From NCBI RefSeq assembly GCF_030269925.1, contig NC_085121.1, positions 2,807,501-2,871,500 of the forward strand: a stretch of 64,000 nucleotides of DNA. Direction: 5' to 3'. A program made the position numbers and the translations under genes. Positions 10,720 to 23,055 of the stretch are shown here, one piece after another. Source of the stretch: Bombyx mori. Its lineage: Eukaryota > Arthropoda > Insecta > Lepidoptera > Bombycidae. Position 1 is the first letter of the stretch. The number at the start of each line of letters is the position of its first letter. The notes beneath the pieces were generated by a model. That model had not been told where the DNA came from. It saw only the letters and a list, made by a program, of their open reading frames with translations, and ran no database searches.

Positions 10720-10928
10720 TCACCACTCCGACTTCACGAAGTCTTTGGTACCGGATAGTGCGCGCCGAAAATCTGATCTCCAAAACCTATTGCTGCCATA
10801 AAACGACCAAGTATTCGGATCGGAAGGATGACACAACAATAATACAATAACCATTGACACTTCGATGAAGTAACCAAAATCGCTGTAAAGACCAAGAAAA
10901 CGAAAGGGTGTCAACCCTATCACAACCA
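10720..10928 (-). other. unassigned open frame with hydrophobic segment
   Basis: About 68 minus-strand codons, open from four codons after a stop, ending TGA beside a Bm1. It encodes a hydrophobic stretch (VSMVIVLLLC) followed by an aromatic and basic segment. An AG lies just upstream, so a terminal exon is conceivable, but there is no independent support. Confidence 0.2.
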
Positions 10929-11375
10929 ACCTTGTACAGTTTATTCAGTTACTGAGAATACAGAATTGTGCTGTTCCAACTCTGTTGCATGTTTAATTGG
11001 CACAGAGGGACAAAAAGACGCCTTCGAGTTATCTGAATTTGAAATGAATTTACCAGTTTTATAGTGTTAGTTGGTTACCGTACCCTTGGGCTATAGTTAA
11101 AAATGAAAGTTTCTTGTGCTTTATGTATCTTATATTTCTGTGTAACAACAAATTATCGAAATTTTCTATTTGATATGTTCATAAATTGTGGACAGACATC
11201 CAATGGAGCAAGAGTCTTGTCAAAATAGCTAATACGGACTGAATTCGAAAGGCCAAAAATAATGGAGAGCATATGAAGAGACCTACGTTCTGCATTGGGT
11301 GGACACAGGCTTAGGAAGGATATACGAATAAGATATTCATTAGTAGGATTTTTTTGATAAAAACCGCTTTCACCA

Positions 11376-11560
11376 CTGATGGTAGGGAATATAGTAAGTC
11401 CGTTGGAGTATGTATCACCACTCTGCCTATTTCTGTCGCAAAGCAGTCTTGCTGTTTGGAAGATGGTACAGCCATCATACTAAGACTTCTATTCATATCC
11501 TGAGGTAGCTGAAGACATTCATGCTATGATGTCTACGAAAACTGGAAGCTATTAAAAAGT
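11376..11560 (+). repeat. diverged Bm1-like SINE
   Basis: Recognisable landmarks ACTGATGGTAGGG, CTGCCTATTTCTGTCGCAAAG and GATGTCTACGAAAACTGGA, with many substitutions. An old copy. Confidence 0.55.
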
Positions 11561-11883
11561 ATTGGTAAATTTTTTTGTAGACACAATAGATTTAATTAAA
11601 CTATTTGTAACCAGTACAGAAATAAACTGCAATCTTTGAGAAGATTCAAATCAACAATCACATATACATTACCGTAATTTCATTTACAAATTGCGTTTTC
11701 AATAATGAAGTCTGAGCGTGCCCACGGCCACGTGTCTGTAAACTGGAGCTTCGAAGCCGCTCTAATTGGTATGCAAATTAATTTCCGCGTTGCATCAATT
11801 TCGATTCCGCCTCTATCTAGAAACGGAGCAAATGTAATGAACAACCCGTTATCATGTTACGCTTGATCAGCGAATACAACGAC

Positions 11884-12080
11884 TTTGTTTTTTTTTTTAC
11901 TCGGGTGGTGGGTCGAATCTCCTACAAGGCCCCCGCTGCGGGGTATGTGGGACTTGACGGTCTGCAGGTGTTAGGAGCGGACCGTGGGCCTAAGAAACGG
12001 AATTTAGGACCTTACCCACTAAACGACTCTCCTGCATTCTTACACTCGACGCCCAATCTCCGCCCGGGGTTAGAACCCAG
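11884..12080 (-). repeat. unclassified repeat, family H
   Basis: Poly-T start, then CTCCTACAAGGCCCCCGC and TTACCCACTAAACGACTC. The same segments, diverged, recur at 35806-35985 in the same orientation. It may be the 3' end of a LINE. Confidence 0.5.
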
Positions 12081-12139
12081 CTAGTGTAATGTAGTAGTAG
12101 TGTACAAAAATTATGTTAAGGGTAATAACTTTTTAACAC

Positions 12140-12935
12140 AAGATTTTGAACTACATTTTTGTTGATGATTTCAAAATATACCATAAATATGTTTCTTACC
12201 GTACCACATATGATCTACGTCTTAAACATTTTAAAATGATATCGCTCGGCAACCGTCGTAGAATAATTAATATCATGTTCCTAAAAAAACTAATTTCCGG
12301 AAGCATAGATTGTAGCCACTTACTTCAGAAAATCAACTTTAGCGTTCCATGCCACTGCCCACGGCATCCTATTACTGAAATTTTCCATATTCCCGCAAGT
12401 AGAACAAACCTCCTTAGATATTCCCCTTTATCAAAGATTTGCAGTGAATTTAACCAAATATGTGCATTAATTGACGGCATTGACATTTTTAACGACACGT
12501 GTCCTGGTCTCAAAAACAAACTAGTATCCAAGTTCCTTTGTTTATAATTGATGAGAGAATGTCATTCTGATTACATTGCGCAGTCTGTTCTATGTATTTT
12601 TATTTTTTGCATTGCCGCGCTCGACTTTTTTAATTTTAATTTTTTTATAGTTTTATAATTTTTGTTTATAATTTTTTACTATATAAATATGTGCATTATT
12701 TCTTATTTAGTAATCTGTAAAGTTAGTAGTGTGTGTAGTTAGCTCTTGTTTTCATGTTGTTTTCAAATATATATATTGCTGTAACATGTCATAGTGTGTT
12801 ATAAGAGATTGCTGTACATGCCTGTAACTGGCTTACATACCAGTACTTAATTTTATATATGTTAATTTTAAGCTTGAATGTTTTGTGTGTATTGCTGTTG
12901 GTGTGTCTAAATAAATAAATAAATAAATAAATGTC
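12140..12935 (+). mobile_element. CR1/Jockey-like LINE 3' end
   Basis: An open frame (12146-12547) resembles the C-terminal region that follows the RT in CR1-type insect LINEs (HIPASRTNLLRYSP, GIDIFNDTCPGLKNKL). AT-rich 3' sequence and a tandem AATA tail (12908-12932) follow. It is 5'-truncated. Confidence 0.6.
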
Positions 12936-13479
12936 ATCCATGTAAGAATGTGTTCTGAGTCCGGAGTTATTGGTAGGTACTTATCTGAACTTGTCTATTT
13001 CTGCAAAAGGCAAAGGTATAGTGCTTTAAGAAGATCTAAAAATAAGTATTGATATTGATTGCGATTTTTTTTTGTCACATTACAATTCGCTTCTGAGCAA
13101 CTTTTATCAAAAAGTGCGTGGATTCGGACATTTTTGTCGTACATTGCTCTCGGCAAAGGGTAGAAAATCGTCACGTGTACAAAAACTTCACGGTTTAGCG
13201 CATATGGGATCGGATTAAAGGGATATTCGCTGTGGCAAAGTGGTATAAAAAATATATGTGTTTTGTTTCGATCGCCAGCAATGAGGCTTTGAGTACTAAT
13301 GGGGATTTGTATTCGGAAAACGAAATAGGCAAATAGAACAGGATTTTTATGAAATGAAGCATATATCTATATGTGTTAACTATATAGTATCACAGGAATA
13401 TTTTGAATGGAAAATCAACAGTATCATACGGACATTTTGAATCATCACGTGGTAATTTTCGCGAAGCTTACCAACTGCC

Positions 13480-13595
13480 CGTTTGGTAGCAAGTTCTCAC
13501 GTGAAATGCCAAGAGCACTACCAAACTCCTGCCTACAGCTAAGGAGTTTCAAACCTCGTTTGAAGAACGAAATCACATAGCTCTCGGGAAACTAT
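13480..13595 (-). mobile_element. LINE family D fragment
   Basis: Diverged piece of a 3' LINE end; minus-strand landmarks include CTCCTGCCTACAG and CCTCGTTTGAAGAACG. It lies directly left of a Bm1 3' end. Confidence 0.5.
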
Positions 13596-13597
13596 AT

Positions 13598-13742
13598 TGT
13601 TGTAACTATTAAGACACCTTAGAACTTATATCTCAAAGTGGGTGGCGCATTTACGCTGTAGATGTCTATGGGCTCCAGTAACCACTTAACACCAGGTGGG
13701 CTGTGAGCACGTCCACCCAGCTAAGTAATAAATAAATAAAAA
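13598..13742 (+). repeat. Bm1 SINE, 3' third
   Basis: Begins in GTTGTAACTAT and ends AGTAATAAATAAATAAAAA. Strongly 5'-truncated. Confidence 0.85.
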
Positions 13743-14118
13743 CCCTAGGGAACGAGCTCATTCCATCCAGGCTTAACCTTACGTGGTAAAGAGATCTCAT
13801 ATAGATCTCTTTCGATGAATGAAGCGATTCCACGTAATAGAGGCGAACGTTTTGCTCTAGTGCCAATAAGATAGAAAAAATGTGGTATTGAGCTAATTTT
13901 AAACAAATACTCCGAGTACCTTACCTGCGGCTTTGGAATGAGCTCCCCTCCACGGTGTTTTCCGAGCGCTATGACATATCCTTTTTCAAACGAGGCTTGT
14001 GGAGAGTACTTAACGGTAGGCAGTGGCTTGGCTCTGTCCCTGGCATTGCTGAGGTCCACGGGCGACGGTGATCACTCACCATAAGGTGGACCGTATGCTC
14101 GTACACGTGCAATAAAAA
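13743..14118 (+). mobile_element. LINE family D 3' end
   Basis: Encodes in pieces a C-terminal segment like WNELPSTVFP...YDMSFFKRGLW, then GGCAGTGGCTTGGCTCTG and a 3' UTR ending GCAATAAAAAAAA. The frame is degenerate. Confidence 0.6.
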
Positions 14119-14865
14119 AAACCTACCGTTCATGAAATATGCATAATAATAAGAGAGAAACGAAGTCTCTCCATAGTCCCAAAAGTTAGCTCATACGACC
14201 CGTGAATGTTAACTTAGCTTACGCAACTAAAAACAAAGTTTTCTTGCACATAAAATTCGTCCTCTCCTATAAAATTAACATTAAAAACATTACAATTTCC
14301 AAATGGTAACCACATTTTATTTTATTGTTAACTTTTAATATTATTGTTTTTGAACTTCTTTAGGCGCATGGGGGGTAAAATTTTTACAGAACGTCACGCA
14401 GGTATGCAACGGAAGTGACATCAAACTACTATTGAAATTAAGTACTTGTCAAATGTCAGTAGTAGTAGTTGTTGTATTTTTCCAACTGGAAAGGCAAATG
14501 TATCATACCATACAGCCTAATATTTTATAATTTTTTTGTGAAAAATGTTAATAGGAATTGAAATGAAATGATAAGAATTTGGAACATTAATCAAATTGCA
14601 TGAAATTAAATTAGTCAATTCAATTGGCAAAATATTAGTAATTTACAATTTAGAAATCTAAACACTAATGTGACTGTCAACACTGAGGTTTGAGATTGAC
14701 ATTTGACACACTTTTGGCGGGAACATATCTTCCTTTTCCCTTCCTCTAAGTCTCGGAAATCTAAAGTTTTAGATTTGTATAAATATAAGCAAAACTTATA
14801 AATTAGTTCGCCAAAAAAGTTTCACTTCTGACATGTGTACTTTGTACGCACGCACTTTTTTTTTA
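14119..14865. other. AT-rich intron sequence
   Basis: No open frame or repeat recognised. Confidence 0.35.
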
Positions 14866-15111
14866 ACTGGTTTTAGGACTTCTTGTGAGTCCGCGCGGGT
14901 AGGTACCATCACCCCGCCTATTTCTGCCGTGAAGCAGTAATACGTTTCGGTTTGAAGGGGGGGGGCAGCCGTTGTAACTATACTGAGACCTTAGAACACA
15001 TATCTCAAGGTGGGTGGCGCCATTTTCGTTGTAGATGTCCATGAGCTCAAGCAACCGCTTAACACCAAGTGCGCTGTGAGCTAGTCCACCCATCTACGCA
15101 ATAAAATAAAA
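14866..15111 (+). repeat. Bm1-like SINE lacking the tRNA head
   Basis: Starts at ACTGGTTTTAGGACTTC, the recurrent start point of head-less copies, and ends TACGCAATAAAATAAAA. Confidence 0.8.
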
Positions 15112-15436
15112 CTCGTTATTGCTTCCGGATCGACCAACTCACACAAAACTTGTATTTGTCTTTTCACGCGGGACACGAACGAGGAAAAATAAATTTCATA
15201 TCTTTCTCTGTAAAAGAACTACCTAAATAAGTCATCGTAACATGCCTGCATTGTCTAGAAGCCGCTATCATTAATGGAAGATAACCTCTAAATCACCGCT
15301 TCCCGAGAGACCTGGCTCTCCGTTCTAGCCGCCGCGGTCTTTGAATTACAAAAGTTAAAGTACTACAAGGATTCCGCTTGATAATTCCGGTCATGGCTAA
15401 GTTTATTGCCGACTAAAACACTGGTTTTATTGAAGA

Positions 15437-15680
15437 CTAGCCGTGCCCGCAACTACGTCCGCGTGGAATTTAACAAAACATTACTTCATTAGAAAATTAT
15501 TTTAGATTTTTTTTCTAAGATATAAGTAGCTTAAGATACTACTTTTTACATCAGCTATCTGCCAGTGAAAGTCCCGTCAAAATCGGTCCAGCCGTTCCAG
15601 AGATTAGCCGGAACAAACAGACAGACAGACAAGAATCGTAAAAAAATAAATTTTGGTATAAGTAACGTATATAAATTTAG
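15437..15680 (-). mobile_element. Helitron-like element, minus
   Basis: On the minus strand it ends GCGGGCACGGCTAG|T. The body contains the common CGGTCCAGCCGTTCCAGAG segment. The 5' end is approximate. Confidence 0.5.
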
Positions 15681-15859
15681 ATACATGTAGTAAAAAGCGG
15701 TTATTTTAATATTACAAACAGACAATTCCGTTTTATTTATTTTTATAAATAGCCTGTTTGTTAAAAGACGAACAACACGGACTCGAAAACGACGAGATTA
15801 ATGATTTAGTTTAGATGCCTCTTCGAAATGTTTTTTTTTAAGTGTGTAGGAAGAAGCGC

Positions 15860-16330
15860 ACACTGACACACGGGTGTTAAGCATAACGTGAACTCCTCCA
15901 ACCACCTTGAGGTATGAGGTCGTCCCAATGATAATGTACATCAACTGTCTCACTCTTCAATCAGGCCCGGTAACCGTACTCGTCGAACTCGACAAAGAGG
16001 TCGACGTGCAACCTAACCCATGCATCAGCCCGCTGAGTTTCTCGCCGGATCTTCTCAGTGGGTCGCGATTCCGATCCGGTAGTAGATTCATTCGTGAAGC
16101 AATTGCTCTCGATTTTTTTAAGTCTCCTTCGGAGGCGCTCGGGCAGTTGTTAGCAAATCCCACCCCTCCTGGCTGAGCCTTTGCTCGCCCGCCTGACCTG
16201 GTGAAACTGGAAAGGCCTCCGGGCCACCAGTAATCTTTCAATCATAAAAAAAAACTTCAATCCGGAATGGCTGTTTTTAGGCAGAAATAAGCAGGATTTT
16301 AATACTCACCCGTTTGGCTACTCATTTAAT
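15860..16330 (-). repeat. old Bm1-like SINE split by a LINE
   Basis: Left part CCACCTTGAGGTATGAGGTC to ACTCTTCAATC; right part CGGAATGG to GGCAGAAATAAGCAGG. The two parts rejoin in the Bm1 order once the insertion at 15963-16254 is removed. Confidence 0.55.
15963..16254 (+). mobile_element. LINE family A, 5'-truncated copy
   Basis: Nearly the same as the 3' 290 bp of the LINE at 4322-8957, from the last ORF2 codons to AATCATAAAAAAAAA. CTTCAATC flanks it at 15955-15962 and 16255-16262, an 8-bp target duplication. Confidence 0.85.
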
Positions 16331-16636
16331 TCATACGACGCCATTCCTTCATCGTCGAACTTATGATGCCGGTGATACAACACAACCAATGTCCGCCGAA
16401 TTGACTCAGTCGAGCGCCTTCATTACCAACCTGTCGAATTACATTCAAACGAATACCGAATTCGTTTGAACAAATACGATATTATCGCTACATTATAAAT
16501 GCAAGTAAACCGATAGTGGTTACGTAATGTATTTATAAAGACGCCGATCGCTTTCGCTGGCGGTCTGCACGCGCGCGACTTATGTGTTACAATTTTAATG
16601 TCTTATAATTTATTAAGTCTAAGGCTTTAATCTATA

Positions 16637-17130
16637 TCTATACTAATATATAAATCTACAGTGGTTTTTACGGAGGTTTTTTTTATTGCTTAGACGGATG
16701 GACGAGCTCACAGCCCACCTGGTGTTAAGTGGTTACTGGAGCTACTACATAGACACTACTACATAGACATCTAAAACGTAAATGCGCCACCCACCTTGAG
16801 ATATAAGTTCTAAGATCTCAGTATAGTTACAACGGCTGCCTTAAAAACGCATCACGGCAGAAATAGGCAGGGCGGTGGTACCTACCCGCGCGGATTCACA
16901 AGAGGTCCTACCACCAGTAAATGGATGTTCCGTTATAACTACTGAATCATGCATTCGATTGACTTGAAACTTGGTATCCATGTAGAAAATACATTTACTT
17001 AATGGATAGGCTAATATTTATATGAGTGTTGGACTCCCTACACCAGTTGCCTACACCAGAGAATCTTTGTGGGGGTGAGAAATAATAATGTTAAATTTAA
17101 ATGCCCAGCAAAGAGGGCGGGTACAGCTAG
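16637..17130 (+). mobile_element. Helitron interrupted by Bm1
   Basis: Starts TCTATACTAATATATAAATC and ends GGGCGGGTACAGCTAG before T. The body is broken after TTTTTACGGA by a Bm1 and resumes at ATGGATGTTCCG. Confidence 0.65.
16674..16918 (-). repeat. Bm1 SINE, head-less, inside a Helitron
   Basis: Poly-T/ATTGCTTAGAC start to GAGGTCCTACCACCAGTAA, with a 20-bp internal duplication (ACTACATAGACA) and loss of part of the CCACCCTTCAAACCG segment. Confidence 0.85.
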
Positions 17131-17162
17131 TAATGTATATAAGTAAGTAAGTAAGTTCATAT

Positions 17163-17276
17163 CTAATGGTAGGCAGCGGCTTGGCTCTGCCCAGCATTGC
17201 TGACGTCCATGAGCGACGGTGACCACTTACCATCAGGTGGGCCGCATGCTCGTTTGCCTACAAAGGCAATCAAAAA
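17163..17276 (+). mobile_element. LINE family D, short 3' end
   Basis: GGTAGGCAGCGGCTTGGCTC to GCCTACAAAGGCAATCAAAAAAA. Confidence 0.65.
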
Positions 17277-17642
17277 AATTATAATTTTTAATAGCACCCT
17301 AGCTTCCTTGAGCAACTACAACTGTCAATGTTACGATGCTTTTTAATGTGTATTTTTAGTTAATGTGTTTGCAAACATATTATGTATGTAGAATAGGGAT
17401 CACAGCGCATAAAATAAAACTTTCACGGTTCCAAAAACTTCTGTTATAATAATAATAATTAAAAATTAATTAACACTTTTATTACATACGCCTTGCTCAA
17501 TTTTTAACCGTCTTCGCCATCTTCTTTTCCTCTTCTGTACTTCCGTCTTGCATTTTCTTTTCCCGTTCTTTCAGTTTTCTCTCACTTAAATCTTAACGAT
17601 CCGTTCCACATTCTTTTCATACGTTCCGTTCTTACCAATCCT

Positions 17643-17830
17643 TCCACCACTAGTTACGCAAATCATAATTTTGCGGGTTTATTTTTTTTATACGATGTTA
17701 TTCCTTCACCGCGGAAGTACATTTGTTAAGTACGTATTTCATTAGAAAAAATGGTACATGCCTGCGAGATTCGGACACCGTTGCATGGCTAGATACGACT
17801 GCATCGGGAGTCTTATCGGGTCACGACGGT
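17643..17830 (-). repeat. Bm1 SINE, 5' half only
   Basis: Minus-strand head with diverged tRNA-like part (GCATGGCTAGATACGACTGC) and the middle part (GTTACGCAAATCATAATTTT). The 3' half is absent, which is unusual for a reverse-transcribed copy. Confidence 0.65.
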
Positions 17831-18060
17831 TTCAAACTTCTTGACCTTTGAAACTTCTTGACTTGACCTTTGAAACTTTAAATTCTGAAGAATTACAAAC
17901 AAAACACCGTGATATAATATATTATAATATATATTCTGAATTCTTAACTTTAAGGCATAAAAAAAATGTATCTCGAATTTTATATTCAAGCACTTCACTA
18001 TAGGTTGGTTGTAGGATATCCAAAATGACGGGTTTTTTTAGACACATTTTATACCAGAGC

Positions 18061-18235
18061 TATGTTTCATCTGGTGTTAAGTGATTAGCCCTAGACATCG
18101 CATCACTCACTTTGAGGCATTACTTCAAAATCTCAATTGCTTAACAGATATCCTACCCTTCAAACTGGAACAAATGACAGCTTCGCGGCAGAACAAGACG
18201 ATAGTTGAACCTACCCGTATGGGCTTTCAATACAA
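18061..18235 (-). repeat. old Bm1-like SINE fragment
   Basis: Diverged landmarks: ATCTGGTGTTAAGTGATTAG, CACTTTGAGGCATTA, ACCCTTCAAACTGG, TTCGCGGCAGAA. Confidence 0.5.
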
Positions 18236-18254
18236 CTATATTAACCCACCAACA

Positions 18255-18460
18255 AATTACCATTCTTCTTCTTCTTCTTCTTCTTTCTCTCCACCTTATC
18301 CCAATAGGTGGGGTCGGCACAGCGAATTTTTCTATTCCATTCTCTTTTATCAGCCGTCATCTGAACACACTCTCTCTCTCTCTCTCTCTCTCATATCGTC
18401 ATTCACACACTTCATCCATGTCTTCTTCGCTCGACCTCTTTCTCCTCTACTAAATCTAAT
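18255..18460 (-). mobile_element. RTE-like LINE 3' end (family E'), minus
   Basis: CCACCTTATCCCAATAGGTG, GGGTCGGCACAGCGAATTTT, a TC dinucleotide run, then CATCCATGTCTTCTTCG. It matches the copy at 59948-60190. Confidence 0.65.
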
Positions 18461-18596
18461 TGGACGAAATTTGTATACGTATTTTAGGTGTAAAAAATAC
18501 ATATTTTTATGTTAGCACTCATGGGTCTTGTTCAGTTTTAGAGCATATGACATCCGTTTCTAAGCATGGAGGTAATTAAATAATAAAAGCAATAAA

Positions 18597-18718
18597 TTAC
18601 GATTTGAATACAATCCTCAAATTCCAAATTGCCATATAGGGATAGATACTTTTTATAATTACGATTTGAATTGAATCATCAATAACCAAATTGCCATAAA
18701 GGGATAGATACTTTTAAT
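18597..18718 (+). repeat. two-copy tandem duplication, about 62 bp
   Basis: AATTACGATTTGAAT...GGGATAGATACTTTT appears twice in a row with several substitutions. Confidence 0.7.
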
Positions 18719-19451
18719 GTGCTGTATTCTATGGGAACAGCATTCAAGAACTGAAATTTAAAATGTTTTAATTAGGACAATTATGAAATACACATTAATA
18801 CGTATTAATACCCATACTACTAAAGCGTAGTTTTTTCGATAGAAACAGCACAAAATCTGTTACAAGTTCATTCGATTTTAATAAAAATTAAGATCGGGAC
18901 CACTGGAAGTGAAAAAATTAAGGATCATTCATTAAAAATTAGAACTGGACAATATTCTGCACGAGTATATACGTAATCTTCTCTAGAATAGAGATGCAGA
19001 CGGTTATCATCAGTCACTGTCTACGTCCGTGCTAACTAAAAATTATTTTCTCTGTTTTCCTTCCTAATGAATTTTCTTATTGTTATCGTAAAAGTTGCAA
19101 ACAATGAAGAGCTTAAAAACGATGGCATTTGGAAATAATTTTAAATGCAGTTAGTACCTATTCCGAAAACCAAGGCACAGAAAAAAAGCTCAAAAATTAT
19201 GGTCGGCCTACAATATTTACTGAACTACTAGTGAAGTGATATGGGAGCAACGGTGCGTGTGAGCTAACATACGAGACTACGTCGGGCGTAACATTTCGAG
19301 ATTCGATCATTTCACTCCAGAGACAATAATAATATCATCTATACAAAGAGCCGTTCTCTTTAGATATTTGAGTGTAGTTCTGGATACTATAATATTTATA
19401 CTCCCGATAACTTAGTGAAATATTTTTAAAGTGACGTATGATCGTGATTCG

Positions 19452-19607
19452 TATGGATATGTGATGAGACGAAATGAAAATGAGAGTAACTATGAATGTG
19501 TAAGGATATAAAGGAAGAGTGAGTGAAAAAATGGTATATGATAGAGGAGTATGGAAGGAGAAAACATGTTGCGCCAACCCCAGGTGACTGGGAGAATAAT
19601 GATGATG
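19452..19607 (+). mobile_element. RTE-like LINE 3' end (family E)
   Basis: TATGGATATGTGATGAGACG to GACTGGGAGAATAATGATGATG. Flanked by TATGATCG(T/C)GATTCG at 19437-19451 and 19608-19622, a 15-bp target duplication with one mismatch. Confidence 0.75.
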
Positions 19608-20199
19608 TATGATCGCGATTCGAAAATGTTCCTCAAAATAGTACATATAATAATACTAATAATTTACTATTAAAAATGGTACATATCGTTTATTATCCAA
19701 TTACGAACAGAGCTGAAACGTCAAGTACACCAATCGTTTACGCATTAGCCGTAAAGTCGAAACCGAGGGGGGATAAACACGCGAATTTGATTATCACTAC
19801 ACAATATTATACATTCAACATTAAAGTTGTTCGTGAACACGTTTTGGGTACGTATGTTTGTATGTTATTAGAAATATGCCTCGCATCGCTGGATTCACCG
19901 GTCGTATTACCCATTAAACCACTAGGATTTCTTGGACCATGAACAAATTTTACAACTGCAACGCCAGCTGTTCTAGGTAAAGTTCCGTTCTGAAGTTATC
20001 GGATACCGGCCTTTTCGTCTGCGATAATAACCGCCTAGACGAAGTTTGACGCTAGATTTATTTTATCGGTGATAACTTCAGCCGAGCTAAGCTCAGCTAC
20101 CATAGTTTTATCTTATTTTATAGTTAATGCTATTATATATTGTGGTTTAGAAAATCGTTGTTGTCGTTTAGGGAACAGAATAAACATTTATTGATCTTT

Positions 20200-20610
20200 A
20201 AATTAATAGGCAAAGCAAAAACTTTGTACCCCTTTTTACGAAAATTGCGCAAACGGAGGAGTATGAAATTTCCCAAGCTTATAGAGAATATAGATGTAGA
20301 GTGCAGAATGTAATTTTTTTTTTAATTATGCTTAAAAAATACATTAAATCAATAAAAAAAAACATTACACACACTACCATGTATTGGACACTTATTATTA
20401 TATATGTGTTTATTGTCAAACTTTTGTTATTGTTTAAAGTCTGTGGTCAAATTGAGAATAGATTAGTATTGTTTGTCTTTAATATTATTTAACTGTATCT
20501 ATAGTGTAGATTTAGCGAGATCTGTGATTATATTGTAGAAGTATACGAGTGTTTGACAATAGACCATAATAATGTTCAAACTTATAATTTCAATTAATTA
20601 TAGTCGAATA
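20200..20610 (+). mobile_element. Helitron family G, 3' end lost
   Basis: Homologous to the copy at 59042-59456 through GGAGGAGTATGAAATTT and AATTAATTATAGTCGAAT, but it lacks the CTAG terminus. Confidence 0.6.
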
Positions 20611-21654
20611 ACGACAAAGTAATCATCATTCATTAGTAATCATTGATTCTCACCTTTGGTCAGATGATATCCCTAACAAAGTCCGGTGGAAAAACACCTT
20701 ACGACCGTTACAATTAATATAGAAGATCATGAATGTATTCCGGGCATGACGCAAGGATGTCTCGCGTAATAATGTCACAAGCACAGGGTTCGTGCAGAAT
20801 GTTAACAAAATGTACACAACATATGACTCATACAGCACAATAATAATTCATGACTTTCACTATTTAGTTTGGTTTCTGTACACGTACTGATTTATTCTTG
20901 TTTTAAAGTTGCAATTGAGAGGAGTGTATAGTTTTTGACCGATCATTACAACGGTATGGTAACTTTGAATTGTGAATTTAAAGGGCACGCGAAAATATTT
21001 CATAGTCGCCTTTCAGATTTGAATGACGCGTACCAAACAACTCTTCAAAGTTTAACGATTGTGATTCGAAATCACTATAATGATCCATTAAGGATATTAA
21101 GAGGAACGGTAGAGTTAAGTAAATCACTTCGAGAAGGCGGCACGACATGAGAACCCTCTTGTCGTGGCCGCTGGAAACTGTTCATGTTTTTAACTTGAAT
21201 GTTGCCATACTTGATCGGATATTAAGGTATAATTTTCAATACCACACATGTCCCCGTACCTTATATCTTTAGTACTGCTATTATTGCAGGATCCTTTGGT
21301 AATATCTTTGTCACTAACCGGATCCGATTCTTCCCTACATCAATAAAATAAAGCAAAATGTTTAAAGATTAGTTTTACTACGATACAATTAATTTTGGCC
21401 TCTATCCAGAGTGTCATGAGACATTTGATAAAAAAAGCTGACTCTTGGTCATTACCTAAGTCAGTCATGTATCGTGTAAACTTATGGATCAAATCTCAAC
21501 CGAGAGATCTATCACGAATATTTCGTAACAAAGTTTTGATTTATATAAAACGAAATATAAAGTACCTCTTTAGAACTTCAACCTTTTAAAATGGTCTCTC
21601 TCACTATCTTTGAAAAAAAAATGCTCATTATATAATAAGCACAAGTTGATTCCG
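20611..21654. other. mostly unassigned intron sequence
   Basis: A 58-bp piece at 21124-21181 (GAGAAGGCGGCACGACATGA) matches the ORF2 end of LINE family B. Nothing else was recognised. Confidence 0.4.
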
Positions 21655-21656
21655 TT

Positions 21657-21768
21657 TGGTAGGCAGCGGCTTGGCTCTACTCATTGGACTCATTGGTGTA
21701 GTCCATGGGCGACGGTTACCACTCACCGTCAGATGGGCCGTATGCCCGTCTGCCTACAAGGGAAATAA
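21657..21768 (+). mobile_element. LINE family D, short 3' end
   Basis: GGTAGGCAGCGGCTTGGCTC to TGCCTACAAGGGAAATAAAAAA, with a small duplication CATTGGACTCATTGG. Confidence 0.65.
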
Positions 21769-22790
21769 AAAACAAGTCACTAAATATATGTACATTTAAA
21801 TCCAATTTCAATTACCAAATTGTAATTTAATCGCGGATATCCGACGCTACGGCTCCGATTTCGAGATTTCTTTATGGACGTTGATTTACCGTTTTCATAC
21901 ACCTACAGAAAGTCAACGTGGAATTAATTACTACAGACGAGTAACTGTTTTGTGAATTAAATTTTACAACATGGTTTCGCGTTCATTAAACTCTGCTCCA
22001 ACGGGCCGACCGCACCTTTATTCCGGTCACACCAGGTGCCTTCGGAAACTCCTGGACGCCATATGCTGCCACGCCTGTGCTGTCAACCAGAACTCCCTAA
22101 TGCAACCGTCCTTTTTCTATCTAGTGCCTTAAAAAGGGACGTGCGATCTTAAAGGAAATGCTTGCGGTTATGTGGATATCCGTAAGGAAGTACTTTTATT
22201 GAATGAAACATGGCCTCATTATTCTATGTAGATTATTAATTAATCTTTAGAGTTTCCCGATTAAATTGGTGATTCGCTGACCATAGATGAACAGTTCATA
22301 GCTACTCATTTAAAGTTATTAGAAATCGTGATGTGGGTGTGTGTTTTTTATTGCTGTACACGTGTCTGAATGTCTTGACCTTGATTGAAAAGGTATTGCT
22401 AGAACAGAGCGTTGTTATAATAGAAGATAACATGTAACATAAGATATATGCTAAAAATGAAATCGCGGTAACGACATTATATTAGGAGCTTACATGTATG
22501 CAAGCTCCGAATAATACGTTCTTACCGTGGGTCTACCGAATCATATCACCCATTCCTCGAAAAAATCGCATGCATCGTTTTCTTCAAAGGGTCGTTATTG
22601 TAATTAATTGTATAACGCATGATTACTGCGCATCAGATATAGCAGACCATCAATAAAAATGGATGATCGCATTATGCTTATCAGATAAACCTTCTCGTTC
22701 AGAGGAACACAGATGGCATGGGGTTAAATAAAAATCGCGAAAATAAACCTTATTATTGATGGCAGGTCTTAAATCCCCGCGGTTAAACAT
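21769..22790. other. unassigned intron sequence
   Basis: A GC-rich patch at 22000-22130 looks like degraded element or coding sequence, but I could not place it. The rest is AT-rich without features. Confidence 0.35.
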
Positions 22791-23055
22791 CTTTTTTTTC
22801 CTACCAAAAACTGATAGCCTTGTTGAGAGGCTATGTCAGCGTAATCGGGCGAGTAGGTGAGCTCACGGGGCTCAAGCCGAGTGTTGCTAACACTGGCCCT
22901 AGCAAGAGCAGTGCTTCACAGAATCTACCACCGGATCGGAAACGCGAGCCACTGAGAAGATCCGGCGAGAAACTCAGTGGGCTGTGTCTATGGGCTAGTT
23001 TACTCGTCGAGCCCTTCGTCGCAAGCGACGGGTTCGACGAGGACGGTGACCGCGG
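22791..23055 (-). mobile_element. LINE family B, 5'-truncated copy
   Basis: Poly-T (CTTTTTTTTCCTACC) then the minus-strand family B sequence up to GAGGACGGTGACCG. Confidence 0.8.

Noticed and set aside
18081..18515. 144-codon open frame
   Set aside because: It runs through an old SINE and the antisense of an RTE-like 3' end including TC and TTC microsatellites.
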